A stretch of 64,000 bases of DNA from Dendrocalamus latiflorus (taxonomy: Eukaryota > Streptophyta > Magnoliopsida > Poales > Poaceae), in assembly GCA_017311315.1 (NCBI GenBank), contig CM029670.1:27648949-27712948 (forward strand), written 5' to 3'. A model generated the notes under the pieces. The model made no database searches. It was not told the origin of the DNA and saw only the letters and a list, made by a program, of their open reading frames with translations. Positions 29,190-40,998 of the stretch are shown piece after piece. Within the stretch, counting starts at the first letter, position 1. Each line of letters begins with the position of its first letter. The position numbers and the translations under genes are program-made.

Positions 29190-30919
29190 CAGCGTTCTAA
29201 AAGGTGGCCGACCGCCGCGCCTTGGCCTCTCGACAGGAGGTTAGACAGCTAGGCGGTCACAGATGAGCATAGGTGGTTCGGGCTCAGCGCTTGTTGGACC
29301 TTAGAGTAATAATTTCTGGATCCTCTGTGTAAATCGCACTAATCCAGGATCAACTAGTGCACACAGTGGAAATAAAGATAAATATCAACCATAATGACAA
29401 TTATGCATTAACTAAATATGGGTATATTTGCCAAAGTTTACATCCACAGTCCATAGACCAGTTTTAAAAAACAGCAGCGAAAGATAAAACTGAAGTGGAA
29501 TAAGCTCACAGAGCATGCCTATAGGCAAACGACAATAAGACGTAGCTTATTCATTCTGGTCCTCACCGAAGTTGAAGTCATTCACCTCTAAGCAATAGAG
29601 TAAGCAAGGGTGAACACATAAAATGTACTCTGTAAGTCGTACAAGAGAATGCAATATAATGATAAAGGCAACAAAGGAAGTCATATAGGGTTAGTTTGAG
29701 CATAAAGCAGCATTTAAATAAATACAGTAAATAGATTAGAAACTACTGAATGTAATACTGAATGGGAAAAACTTTACTCGGCTTGCTCTAACCGTGGGCA
29801 CAACTATCTAGGATAGATTATACACTCTGCAAAGGCTATACAACTTTACCGATAAGATATAATTAACCCATGTTGTTTGCCACTACACGCTTCCGTAGGC
29901 GTGTGACTAAGTAATCATACCAAGGCCTATACAAAGCAATGCCTTCAACCTAACCAAGCCAACACTAAGTTTTCACCCCAGTAAGAAATCCACCAGATTG
30001 GGGCCCCCTCTTGTGCCCTGTAAGACTTCTCATGGCCTACATCACGCTCACATTCAGCCTATAGTGAGACTCAGGTTGGGACCTACTAATTAGTCAGCCA
30101 GGACTGTCATATATCAGCCTTGTGGTAGTACGATCGGGCTTTGTAACAGTAGCTCATAGACCAGTCCTTAATTAATTTAGGCACTTTCCACATACCCCTT
30201 GTGACTGGCAATCAACATTGTGTCACCAAATAACAATGCATGCCAGCAAGCACCCATCACCTAATCATTTGCCTTAGTCTAACCTAAGTTTTATATTTTA
30301 TTTTGAAATATTCCATAGCCTTTCTTGACTCACCGAAGTCAAGAGTACATTTGAAAAGCTTATCATTTATGTGAAAAAGCTATCCCAAAACAAAAATTAT
30401 GTTTAAGTAGGTCTAAGTATTTGATACAAAATTCTCTAATTCATACTAGTGACTAACCAAAGTTTTATTCTAGGGTGATAAGGTATCCGGGAATCACTAT
30501 CAGAGGAGGTAATAACAAACAAGCATTAACTAAATTTAAAACAAGAATTAAAATACAATGAATAAAAATATGCATGCAGAATAATTTAAAACAATTTAAT
30601 TTTATTTAGCAATCTGGAATCAATATGATCAAGGAGTGTGACTTGCCTCGCTCCGCGAATTGGTGTGTATCATCGTCAAAGAATTCTTTCGAATCATCGT
30701 AGTCTACACTAAAAATACCCACGCAAACTAAAATAAAAACCAAATAAACTCAAAATATTTTAAAAAAGAGGGTAGAAATGGATAGATTAGAATTTCTCAT
30801 GAATTTAGAAATTTGACTGGGTTCAATCGGAGCTAAGATGAAGGAGAACGTGCTCCTAGAAGTTTGAAAAGAGAGAAAAAGAGTAAATCGGATTTTTTGG
30901 AATTATTTTTGAGAAGAAA

Positions 30920-31490
30920 AGTGGTCAAAAGCTATGGAGTTTAGTGTGTGGTCGGTGGCTAAATTGGTCGAAAGCAGTGTCGGAAGGCCGTGGTCGGAAA
31001 GCACCTTGTGGTCGAGTAACTGTGGTCGAATGGCTAGAGTGATCAAAAATCTATGTGTGGCAGGGGTCGGAAGTGACAAATGTCGGAAGCAAGAGTGGTC
31101 GAAAATCAGTAGGGTCAGAGGTTTAATGTGGTTGGAGGTTTCAAGGTTTTGAGAGTGGGCAGGGGCTTTAGAGTGTTTAGAGTGGTCGGTATTTTGCAGT
31201 GGTCATAGTCAAAGGTCGGAGGTAGTCGGAGTGGTTGAAGTGGTCGGAGACGGTAGTGGTTGGGAGCAACTGTGGTCATGAGCGGGTGTGGTCGAAAATT
31301 GCGGTGGTAGAAAGTGAAAGTGGCAAAAGTTAGAAGTGGCTGTGGTCGAATAGATTGTCGTGGTCGTGGGACTAAATTGGTCGGATACAGTAGTGGTCAA
31401 AAGAGGCTTTTGTGGTTGTGTTGCTGCGGTTGATGGTCGAAGCAATGTGGTAGGAAGGAGTGGTCGAAAAGATTAAAGTGGTTGCATGGA
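30920..31490. repeat. Degenerate TGGTCG(G/A)A repeat array inside LTR F
   Basis: The hexamer TGGTCG, usually followed by A or G-A, recurs more than 20 times in 570 bp at irregular 15-40 bp spacing (for example 30947, 30965, 30989, 31008, 31020). It lies downstream of the presumed start sites on the element strand, in the transcribed part of the LTR. Confidence 0.75.
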
Positions 31491-31694
31491 GGGGTGGGCA
31501 ATGTCTTCCTCGTCACAGTGAGGCCAAAGGTGCCATCTACGAGCCTTGGTGCTGCTCTGGTGGGGCGGAATTGCTCACCGGAGTTGCTCTAGGGCTTGGG
31601 GCAGCGGCTTGAGGCGTGAGAGCTCCCAGTGGGGTTTGAGAGTTGGATGGGGAGGAAAGGGTGGAGTGCAGGGCTAAGTGGAGCTCAGGGGCCC

Positions 31695-31705
31695 CTTTTA
31701 TAGGG
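31695..31705 (-). promoter_or_regulatory. TATA box 1 of LTR F
   Basis: The element strand reads ACCCTATAAAAGGGG. A second, similar box lies 577 bp upstream at about 32272-32282. Confidence 0.6.
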
Positions 31706-32271
31706 TAGAGGGGTGGAGCATCGGCTGGGATTCCTCGCCATTAATGGCGGTCAACAGATAGAAGGTGCGGAGATTAGGGAAGTCGAGTTTGGGTGGTGCG
31801 TTGTTTCCCAAAACCAAGGAGAGGGCGGTAGGGAAAAAGCCAAGATCGATGGGGATTCGGTCGGTGGTGTAAAAGGAAAGATGGAGGGGAGAGAAACAAA
31901 AGGCAACGTGGGGAAGAAGATGCTGACAGGTGGGGTTGAGGAGAAACGAAGAGCGAAACTCAAGGAACTCAATGCTCACCTCGATGGTGGTGGAATGCAC
32001 ACGGTTGGCCGACGGCGGTGCGATTTGGCCCACAGTGGTGTTGATGCTCCAGCGAAGCTCTGGCGAAGGCAAGGGGAGAGCCGCGTAGAACGCATGAAGG
32101 TAAAGCCGGTGATGTGGTCAATGGCGGCAGGACTCCACTGTATGCAGCGCAAACGGCCGAGGAACGACGTTTAGTTAGCGAGGGAAAAATGCCAATTGCG
32201 GTGAGGAGGAAGGGAGGGTGGACTTGAGTTTTTTGGGGATGGATAAGGATGAGAAGGGGCTCCCGGGGCTC

Positions 32272-32282
32272 TCTTTTATAGG
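32272..32282 (-). promoter_or_regulatory. TATA box 2 of LTR F
   Basis: The element strand reads CCCCTATAAAAGAGAG. Surrounding bases (TCCACCTCTGCCCC before it) resemble those before TATA box 1 (TCCACCCCTCTACC), suggesting a duplicated promoter segment. Confidence 0.6.
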
Positions 32283-33105
32283 GGCAGAGGTGGACCGGAT
32301 GATGAGATTAACACGGCGAGTCCTTCGATGGCACGGCGCGTTCCGGCGAAACAGGCACACGAAATTGAGGGCTAAGGCCGAAAATAGGGGAGTCATGATG
32401 AGAGAGATTGAATGCTCTTGATTGCACAAATAATCATGGAGAAAATCATGGAATTTGAAAACTCAAGAAGCACTAATGGTGGCATTCGCTTGGGACAGAG
32501 GAGGCACGCTCGAAGAAGAAAGAGAGGAGGGAGAAAAGAAAAAAAGAAAAGAAAACACAAAAATTCAACAAAAATTCAAGAAAAATCCATAAAAAAACCC
32601 CTAGAATCTGTAAAGATCAAGTAAAATAATTTTAGATTTAATTGAGGTTTATTTTATTCATTTAAAATGTTTTTATGTTTCTAAGCTTTAAACTAAACCA
32701 ATAAATTGCAAATAAAGACTAAAACATTTAGTGAAAAAACTCAGAGATTTTTGAAGCTATTTTGGACTTAGAAAAATATTTCCATCTAAAAGTTAGTCAT
32801 TTATTTATAAAATAATTTTTAATTTTCAAATTAAATTTTAAATTATAGAAATTCGTAGAAAACCAAAAAAAAGCCAAATGCTTCCAAATAATTATTTTTG
32901 AATTAAAAGTTTTACAAAAATTCAAAACATCCATTATGTAATATTTTACCTAAATTATGTTGTAAAAGTGAGGCCTTTTTAAAAGTAGAAAGTGAGGGTA
33001 GCTAAAATTTAAAATTCAAGCAACCAAATAACGCTGATTTTTATTTTAAACTAAATTATTTATATTTATTTTATTATTTTTTATATAAAAACCTAGGCTG
33101 TGACA

Positions 33106-33980
33106 GTGCGGCGCCTAGGCGGTTGCCGAGGACACCTAAGCATGCGTATTCGGCAAGATAAGAAGGGAGGAAATGGTATTTCGTTACACTGATAACAGAG
33201 CATGCAAAAGCTAGGGTTGTGAAAGACTTACAAAGCCGCCTATGCCTCTAAGGATTCCCATGTGCCGACGCTGCCGAACCACCGGATTTGGCCGAGCTTC
33301 TCCCTTCGCCTCGTGTCCTTGCTGGAATTGGTCGAGCAGCCCGAGCTTCTTCCTTTGCCTCGCCGAATTATTCTAGGTGTGTAGTATGTTCCTTCCCTCT
33401 GCCTTCTCTCCGCCTCGACCTCCAGCCTTCCCTCCACCTCCGCCTCCCCTCTGCCTCCCCTCCAGCTCTGCCTCCCATCCCCTCCAGCTCTGCCTCCCCT
33501 CCGACTCAAGGGAGATGCCGCTGGGGAGATCTGAAAATGACGACTGAGCCCCAGAGGGGAGGCTGGAGGGGACTCAGGGGACATATGGCTGGGAAGACTG
33601 GGTTGTGGCCAAGGCGCCAAACACACAGGGAGGAAGAGTGAGGGGAGGGGAGGCCATTTGTGGCGGTGTGGCCGAACATACGGGGAGGATTGTCGATGTT
33701 GGTTAGTCAAATGGAATGGTTGATACGCTTTGCAGCTAAGCAAACAGTAAAGCATATTAATGCTTTAAGTCATTAAGTTATTAAGTGATCAAGTAATTAT
33801 TAGTCACATAATTATTAGAACTACTAACAATTTCCTATTTAAGTCATTAAGTGATAATTGATTAGTGTGCTAATTTGGCGATGAACTGCAGACTACAATA
33901 CACTTCTATTAATGCTTTGCTAATTATACTTCTATTCATGCTTTTCTAATCTTTAATTCTTTATGTTATGTATATGTAGC
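33106..33980 (+). other. hAT-3 5' region with GC-rich exon-like block
   Basis: It starts with the hAT-specific 'gcggcgcctaggcggttgcc' sequence, then a C-rich block (33270-33520) with repeats of CCTCCCCTC and CAGCTCTGCCTCCC, then AT-rich DNA with TTAAGTCATTAAGT repeats (33765-33860). The block resembles a 5' UTR and first intron for the transposase. The open frames through it show no domain. Confidence 0.5.
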
Positions 33981-36465
33981 ATGTCATCTGTTGCTTCAGT
34001 GCTGGAGGTGAGCACCACTGAAGATAGCCTTAAGAGGAAGTCGGGTGATGTAGGGTGGGAATATGGTGTGTTGGTGAATCCAAACAATTTGGAGAAGGTA
34101 AAATGCATTTTGTGTGATAAGGTTGTTTCCAGTTGGATCTATAAGATCAAGCAACATATTGCACATATTAGTGGGAATGTTTTGAATGCCCCAAATCCAC
34201 AAAGAAAGACCAAGAAAAGTGCAAAAACTCTATTGTGGAGGAAAGGAACAAGAAGAAGAGCAAGAAAGCTCATAAGGATGAGGTTAGGGATGATGTGACC
34301 ATTCGAGGTGATTGTGAGGATGATGAAGGGCTCGACATATTGGAGGATCATCACCTTGAAAGTTAGGCCCTATGGATAAGTTTGTCAATCCAATTGATCC
34401 TCAAGATAGTAGTTTAAGCACTAAAGAGCTCAAGTGGCAACAAAAAATTACAGAGACAATTTGGAAAGAGAGGCTTCATAAGGTGGATCAATATGTGGCA
34501 AGGTGGCTTTACATATCAGGTATATTTTGTATCATATTTTTATTTTTACTCTTTAGGTGTACCGTTCAATACCATTAAATATTAATTCATGTATGTATTA
34601 ACCTTGTATCATGTTTTCATTTTTACTATTTTGGTGTACCGTTCAATACCATAAACAACGATGAATTCAAGCAAATGATGGAAGTCGTTGGTTGATTTGG
34701 CCCAGGATCCTTAGGTGGTGAGAACAAGTGGTTTATTGAAGGCACATGAGGAAGAGAGAATCATGACTAGGTGCTTTATCATGACTGATGCTTGGATGGA
34801 CCAAAGGACAAAAAGCATAATGAATTTATGTGTACATTGCTCATTGGGGACATGTTTCCTAGAATCAAAGGAGGCTTCAGAAGATGCACACACAAGTGAG
34901 TACATATTGGAGTATGTGGATGCTTGTATTGAAAAAATATGTGCACAAAATATTGTGCAAGTAGTGATGGATAATGCTTCTAACAATATGAGAGCAAAAG
35001 AATTGTTGAAGGCCAACTATCTTTTGGTGCTCATGTGCAACACACAATAAACTTGATGCTTCAAGGAATTGGTTCCATAGCAAAGTATAAAAAGACACTT
35101 GATCAAGTGAAATCTTTGACTGTTTTTATTTATTCACATCACAAATATTGGCCTTGATGAGGCAACACACAAAGAGGAGAGATATAGTAAGGCTGGGGGT
35201 AACTAGATTTGCTTCGATCTTTTTTACTTTGTAAAGTTTGATTGAGAAGAAGGTTGAATTAAGGGCAATATCACTAAGTAAGGAATGGAAAAAATCCGCT
35301 CATACTAAAAAGGGCAAAGGCATCGCGGCAACAGGGACACCCATTAGTAGGTCTTTTTGAAATAGTGTGAGCAATATGTTGAAGGTATAGCCTACTTTTC
35401 CACTTATTTTATATTTGTATGTCTTCTATTGTGTGCTATTTCACTATTTGATAATGCTTGTATTTTGCATTGCTTATTTGCTTGAAGGTTTTTGAGCCAT
35501 TGGTCAAAGTTCATTGGATGGTTGATGGGGATGCATTGCCTTTCTTTATGGAGAAATTCTAGAAGCCAAGAAGCAAATCAAAGAGTCCTTGAACAATGCG
35601 GAGAGTAACTACAAGTTGATAATTGAAACAATTGATGCAAAGATGAAGGGTAGACTTGATTCTACATTGCACATGACAGCATACCTATTGAATCCATATT
35701 ATAGTTATCGTGATCTATCAATCTTTTTGGAACAAACCATAATGGATGGATTCATTGAATGTGTCAAAATCTTTTATCATGGTGATGAAGAAGCAATGGA
35801 TCAAGTGCTCAATGTCAACTTCGACATTTTCAAGGAAAAAAGGAAACCTTTGGGAAAACTCCTGCACAACTTGGATGTCAAAAGTTTAAACTTATTCTCG
35901 GTAAACTTGTTCTCACTTCTCAAATTTAATGAACCAATGCATGCAAATTGTCTTTTGTCCATTACTAATATTTTTGCTTTCTATTATATAGCCAATTGGT
36001 GCTCTAAGTATGGATGTCATATTCCTCGCTTGCAAGATTAGCTATAAGAATTCTTTCCTTGACCACAAGTTCATCCGGATGTGAAAGAAATTAGAACACT
36101 TTTGACATGGTAACTCACTAACTCTGAAGTCCCATATCTTATATCACTATTTCAATTTAAGTACTTAACTAGCATTTACTTTGCAACTCGTAGATACATA
36201 CAAAAAAAAGAAATAAATTAGGTACTCACCACCTCAACAATTTTGTCTATGTTTTATTCAATGCAAGACTTATGAACAAAAATAAAAGAGCAAATCAACG
36301 AACATATATGTCCTTTTTAGCTTCGCATGCTACTTTTGCTTAAGGATGGGTTATTGAAGGTGGGGATGAGAAGGTTGACCCCGAGATGGGTCTTTCATGG
36401 AAGCTCATTGAAGAAGCAAGTGGGGCTAATGAAGCGATACAACCTTGTGGGAGCACAAGAGTAAG
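33981..36465 (+). pseudogene. hAT transposase with BED zinc finger and DUF659, decayed
   Basis: The ATG at 33981 follows an acceptor-like TATATGTAG. A BED finger (VKCILCDKVVSSWIYKIKQH, then GNV) is at 34104-34175. After frameshifts comes a linker (TKELKWQQKITETIWKERLH). Then the DUF659/RNase-H-like core at 34715-35130: FIMTDAWMDQRTKSIMNL with the first catalytic Asp, and VVMDNASNNM with the second. KLIIETIDAKMKGRLDSTLH lies at 35610-35670, and a C-terminal piece (WVIEGGDEKVDP) near 36350. Frames are broken at least at about 34290, 34700, 35040, 35155 and 36040. It would have bound the TIRs and cut and pasted hAT-3 and related short hATs. Confidence 0.9.
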
Positions 36466-36911
36466 AACTTTTGGTGTGGGATGTTGTAAACTATGTTTGC
36501 GTGTGGTTATAAACTTATTTTACACTTTTATTTGATCTATGTGACTATGTTTTATTGTCTTCCAGCTATTTCTAATTTCTTTCATTCTTTCATACTTACA
36601 TAAAAGTCTAAAGAGCAATTGTTGTATAAATTTATGCACATACCAAGAGTCTAATGTATTGCTTAATTTTTAATGTGCAGGCTTACATGAAGCATTTATA
36701 TCACGTGATGAAATATTCTTCATCATCTGTCAAATTTACAACATTACAAGTTATTTCAGGTAACTATTCTTCCTTTGAACATCATATATGTCTTGACATC
36801 ACCCGTAGCACACTATGCTAAAGTCAGCCACCTAGTCCCCGCCTAGGTGGCCTAGGCGCTAGGCCCCTACTTGCTGCTCGTTTAGCGCCTACTTGAACAT
36901 TGGTGCTAATT

Positions 36912-36916
36912 GCATC
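36912..36916. repeat. Left 5-bp target-site duplication of gypsy-2
   Basis: GCATC, repeated exactly at 44479-44483. Confidence 0.93.
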
Positions 36917-37764
36917 TGATAGGAACGGGGTCCCGATCTTCCAACAGGTTCTGGATATGTTCGATTTGGTGGGGGCGCAACACAAATCGATCCGGCTTCC
37001 GAACGACACGTTCCGAACCCCGCAATCGCAGCACCACGTCTCCTCAGGTTATCCCGATTGACCTCGCCAAGAAGGCTAATCCTTGCCTGCGAATCGAAGA
37101 ACACAAGCAAGAACAAGGAAGAACACAACTGAATTACGAATGTATTGATGTAGCACTCGAAAGTTGGGGTCTCACAAACCGATGAACGGTGAAACTGTTC
37201 AAATACAGAATTAATCTAAGCAAAACCCCTGGACGCGCCCTAATGGGCTCCAACACGATACAAAGCCGAACGGCCCAAAATACGGTGACGCAGCACCCTG
37301 ATAGATTCTGAATTCCCACTTGTTTCGACGATTCCCGTCGACTCAGAAGAAATTTTGACATGGGACCAGAGCCATTGGAAAGGTTGTCTTCTTAGCTTTC
37401 CATACATATGTAGAACGTCCAAAAAGGAGTCCGGATGCGATCTGGGCGTCCGTTTTAGTGCGGCGTGGTCCTGGACTCCGAATTGGATTCGAAGTCAGCT
37501 TGAGTTGGGTCTCCAACATGATTCGACCGCCTTTGCTAGACTTGTGCGTTTCGTAGTCCTTATCCAAGTACTTCCAGGTCCTCTCCATGATTCCTAATCA
37601 TAATTAAATCATTAGGTAGCAATCGATTCTCAAATGAACAAAAAGAAGTACTTAGGATTGAGCTCACCTGTAATTTCAATTGTCGGGCGCGAGCTTTAGT
37701 GATTGGTCCTTGAATGTCAAGTAGAGGAGTGTTGTGTGTATCCGGAGAAATGATGTCCTCATCA
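36917..37764 (-). repeat. 3' LTR of gypsy-2
   Basis: 848 bp, TGATG...TATCA on the element strand. Compared with the 5' LTR it lacks about 13 bases near 37050 and has scattered substitutions, so the element is not recent. The first ~200 bases on the element strand are still coding (pol C-terminus, stop at 37560). Confidence 0.95.
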
Positions 37765-39164
37765 TCCTCCCCCTCTTGAAGCGGAGTTGTCCTCAACTCA
37801 GCCTCATCTTTTTCTCCCAAGTATGGCTTCAAATCTGAAATGTTAAAGGTGGGACTAACCCCAAACTCGGGAGGCAACTCAAGTTTATATGCATTATCAT
37901 TTATCTTCTCAATTATCTTAAAAGGACCAGCAGCTCGAGGCAGCAATTTTGACTTTCTTAACTCAGGAAATCTATCATTTCTCAAGTGCAACCAAACAAA
38001 ATCACCCGGTTCAAGTTTAACTGCCTTTCTACCTTTACTATCAGCAATCCTATATTTTTCATTCATCTTTTCAATGTTTGCCTTAGTAGTCTCATGCATT
38101 TTGATAATAAAATCAGCGCGCTCCTTAGCATCATTATGAATTCTCTCACTAGTAGGCAAAGGTAAAATATCAAGAGGAGCACGGGGATTGAATCCATACA
38201 CTACCTGAAAAGTACTTACCTTGGTGGTGGAGTGTTCCGCTCGATTATATGCGAACTCAACATGCGGCAAACACTCTTCCCACAGCTTCAAATTATTCTG
38301 CAAAACAGTTCTCAACATGGTAGACAATGTGCGGTTCACCACCTCGGTTTGGCCATCAGTTTGTGGGTGACATGTTGTAGAGAACAACAACTTTGTACCC
38401 AACTTGTTCCACAGAGTACGCCAAAAGTGACTCAAAAACTTGGCATCACGATCTGAAACAATAGTAGAAGGCATACCATGCAAACGAACTATCTCTTTGA
38501 AAAAGAGGTCAGCAATATGAACGGCATCATCGGTTTTATGACATGGTATAAAATGAGCCATCTTAGAAAAACGATCCACAACAACAAAAATGTTGTCCCT
38601 CCCCCTCTTAGTCCTAGGCAATCCTAAAACAAAGTCTATAGAAATATCTGCCCACGGAATAGAAGGAACAGGAAGAGGCATATATAAACCATGTGGATTC
38701 AAGCGAGACTTAGCTTTTTGACATGTAGTGCAGCGAGCCACAAACCACTCAACATCTCGCCTCATCTTTGGCCAAAAGAAGTGTGTGGCCAGAACGTCCT
38801 CCGTCTTCTTAGCACCAAAATCTCCCATCAAACCGCCTCCATGCGCCTCCTGCAACAACAAAAGACGAACGGATCCAACTGGAATGCATAGGCGGTTAGA
38901 TATAAACAAAAACCCATCATTGATCACGAATTTATTCCATGCTTGTCCCTCTTTACAATGCAGCAACACATCCTTAAAATCAGCATCAAAAGCATATTGT
39001 GCTTTAATAGGTTCAAGACCAAAAATGCGACAATCAAGTTGAGACAACATGGTATAGCGTCGAGACAAAGCATCATCAATCACATTATCCTTCCCTTTCT
39101 TGTGTTTAATGACATAAGGAAAAGATTCAATAAATTCAACCCACTTAGCATGTCTACGATTCAA
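37560..39164 (-). pseudogene. Gypsy-2 integrase with C-terminal motif extending into the LTR
   Basis: 534 open codons. The N-terminal part is the end of RNase H (NRRHAKWVEFIESFPYVIKH, then DNVIDDALSRR). The integrase follows with an HHCC-type finger (THFFWP and CTTCQKAK), then the DDE core: SIDFVLGLP (D), IVSDRDAKFLSHF (D) and HPQTDGQTEVVNRTL (E). The C-terminal domain (GDFVWLHLRNDRFP, FNISDLKPYL) follows. The last ~68 codons lie inside the 3' LTR and include GPITKARARQLKLQ. Integrase inserts the cDNA; the tail may direct targeting, as in CRM-like elements. The frame is intact here but is separated from RT by a stop and a 5-base deletion upstream. Confidence 0.93.
37765..37777 (-). other. Polypurine tract of gypsy-2
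   Basis: AAGAGGGGGAGGA on the element strand, directly abutting the 3' LTR (TGATGAGG). This is the plus-strand primer site for cDNA synthesis. It lies inside the pol coding frame (EGEDDED region), as expected where pol overlaps the LTR. Confidence 0.9.
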
Positions 39165-39420
39165 ATTGGTTTGATTACGAATATGCTTAAGTGATTCATG
39201 ATCGGAATGAATGACAAATTCTTTAGGCCATAAATAGTGTTGTCTCTAAAGAACGAACAAGAGCATACAATTCTTTATCATACGTGGAATAATTAAGAGC
39301 AGGACCATTCAATTTTTCACTAAAGTAGGCAACAAGTTTGCCTTCTTGCATCAGAACACCACCAATACCAATTCCGCTAGCATCACATTCCAGCTCAAAA
39401 GTCTTACCAAAATCCGGAAG
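39165..39420 (-). pseudogene. Gypsy-2 RNase H segment, frameshifted
   Basis: Between the end of the RT frame and the start of the integrase frame the translation shows RNase H blocks (FELECDASGIGIGGVLMQ, AYFSEKLNG, YSTYDKELYALVR). A CAA-to-TAA stop (39423-39421) and loss of 5 bases (CCACG in element A) at about 39241 separate them from both neighbours. Confidence 0.85.
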
Positions 39421-40965
39421 TTAGAGCAATGGTGCGTGTGTAAGCTTGTCCTTCAAAAGATTAAAGGACTCCTCTTGTGATGGCCCCCAATGGAACACGA
39501 CGCCCTTCTTTGTCAACTCAATCAATGGTGTCACAATGGTGCTGAATTCCTTGACAAAGCGGCGATAAAATCCTGCAAGGCCAAGAAAACTCCGCACTTG
39601 GGAGACCGTCGTGGGCGTGGGCCAACTCCATATCGCCTCCACCTTGGCTCTATCAACCTCAATTCCCTGTGGAGTCACAACATAGCCAAGAAAAGAGACT
39701 CGATCCGTGCAAAAGGTGCACTTCCCAAGGTTACCAAACAAACGTGCATCTCTCAAAGCACTAAAAACGGCACGTAAGTGATTCAAATGTTCATCCATGG
39801 ACTTGTTATAAATCAAGATATCATCAAAGTAAACAACCACAAATTTGCCAATGAAAGGACGTAAAACCTCGTTCATTAATCTCATGAAAGTGCTAGGTGC
39901 ATTAGTTAAACCAAAAGGCATGACTAACCACTCATACAAGCCGAACTTAGTTTTAAAAGTAGTTTTCCATTCATCGCCAGGTTTCATTCTTATTTGGTGG
40001 TATCCACTACGCAAGTCAATCTTTGTGAAAATTATAGCACCACACAACTCATCAAGCATGTCGTCTAGCCTAGGAATAGGATGACGATACCTTATAGTAA
40101 TGTTGTTAATGGCTCTACAATCTACACACATACGCCAAGAACCATCTTTTTTGGGAACCAAAAGAACAGGAACAGCACAAGGACTAAGGCTCTCACGTAC
40201 GTACCCACGGTCCAAAAGGTCTTGGACTTGTCGCTGAATCTCCTTAGTCTCTTCGGGATTGGTCCTGTATGCCGCACGGTTTGGCAAACTCGCTCCAGGG
40301 ATCAAGTCAATCTGGTGCTCAATCCCTCTAATGGGTGGAAGTCCTGGAGGTATCTCATCAGGGAAAACATCTCTAAACTCCTGCAAAAGGTTAGTGACAG
40401 GAGCAGGCAAAGTGCAAGGCATATTATCAAGAGAAAATAAAGCATCTTTGCACACAAAAGCATAGCATGTATCATTAACATCATCAATTTCAGCAAGGTC
40501 TGATTTTGTGGCAAGCATAACAAAATTTTTCAAATGGAGTACTTGCTGTTTTTCAGATTTTTCATGTTCCTTTGTATCATTAGCAGCAGCAGCTCTCTCC
40601 CTATCGGCCTCTATAATTTCAGCTGGGGTCAAAGGCAGTAAAGTAACTTTCTTTCCCTTATGCATAAAAGTGTATTTGTTACTACTACCATGGTGTAAAG
40701 CATCATTATCAAATTCCCAAGGTCGACCCAATAAAAGAGAGCATGTTTGCATGGGAACCACATCACAATCAACATGATCAGCATAACCACCAATGGAAAA
40801 ATGGACTCGGCATGTTTGCGTTACCTTAGCTTTTCCAGAGTCATTTAACCACTGAATATGGTATGGATGTGGATGCGGTCGCGTGGTCAAGCAAAGCTTC
40901 TTGACCATATCAGAACTCACCAAGTTGTTGCAGCTTCCTCCATCAATGATGACACGTGCGCGCAA
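39421..40965 (-). pseudogene. Gypsy-2 protease and reverse transcriptase
   Basis: 514 open codons. The protease active site is VIIDGGSCNNLVSSDMVKKL near the start. The RT has VLLVPKKDGSWRMCVDCRAI, the aspartate in TKIDLRSGYHQI, PFGLTNAPSTFMR, and the catalytic YFDDILIY box near residue 390. Connection-domain sequence (FLGLAGFYRRFVKEF) follows. The frame ends at a TAA that is CAA in element A. Its first methionine is not a natural start: in element A the protease is continuous with gag, so this is the remainder of a gag-pol frame split by a stop and a 30-base deletion. Confidence 0.94.
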
Positions 40966-40998
40966 ATTATGGCGTTGAAGCTTATCGGTTTGTTGTAC

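Larger units (their letters stand above)
29292..33105 (-). repeat. Solo LTR F of a large gypsy-type element, inside hAT-3
   Basis: On the minus strand it begins TGTCACAGCCTAGG and ends GGTCCAACA, the TG...CA form of an LTR. It is 3814 bp, in the size class of the Tekay/Del-like LTR at 52952-56588, whose start is similar (TGTCACATCCC). The flanking pentamers (GCGCT on the left, GTGCG on the right) match at only three of five positions, so the TSD is decayed or the ends are off by a base or two. It has two TATA boxes on the element strand (near 31700 and 32277) and an array of TGGTCG-type repeats. No gag or pol is seen, hence solo LTR. Confidence 0.72.
29190..36902 (+). mobile_element. Autonomous-type hAT element hAT-3, decayed and interrupted
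   Basis: The ends are CAGCGTTCTAAAAGGTGGCC and, reversed, CAATGTTCAAGTAGGCGC. These are imperfect TIRs with the shared core GTTC..A.....AGG, flanked by a perfect 8-bp TSD GTGCTAAT. Near both ends, 'ggcgcctaggcgg'-type sequence occurs (29205-29250, 33106-33125, 36835-36870). The inside holds a BED/DUF659 hAT transposase in the sense direction (33981-36465). A 3.8-kb LTR (29292-33105) inserted 102 bp from the left end, so the original element was about 3.9 kb. A GC-rich exon-like block at 33260-33640 may be the transposase 5' UTR. Confidence 0.9.

Noticed and set aside
33240..33755. Minus-strand 171-codon frame
   Set aside because: Low-complexity Arg/Gly/Glu translation of a C-rich block; the transposase lies on the other strand downstream.
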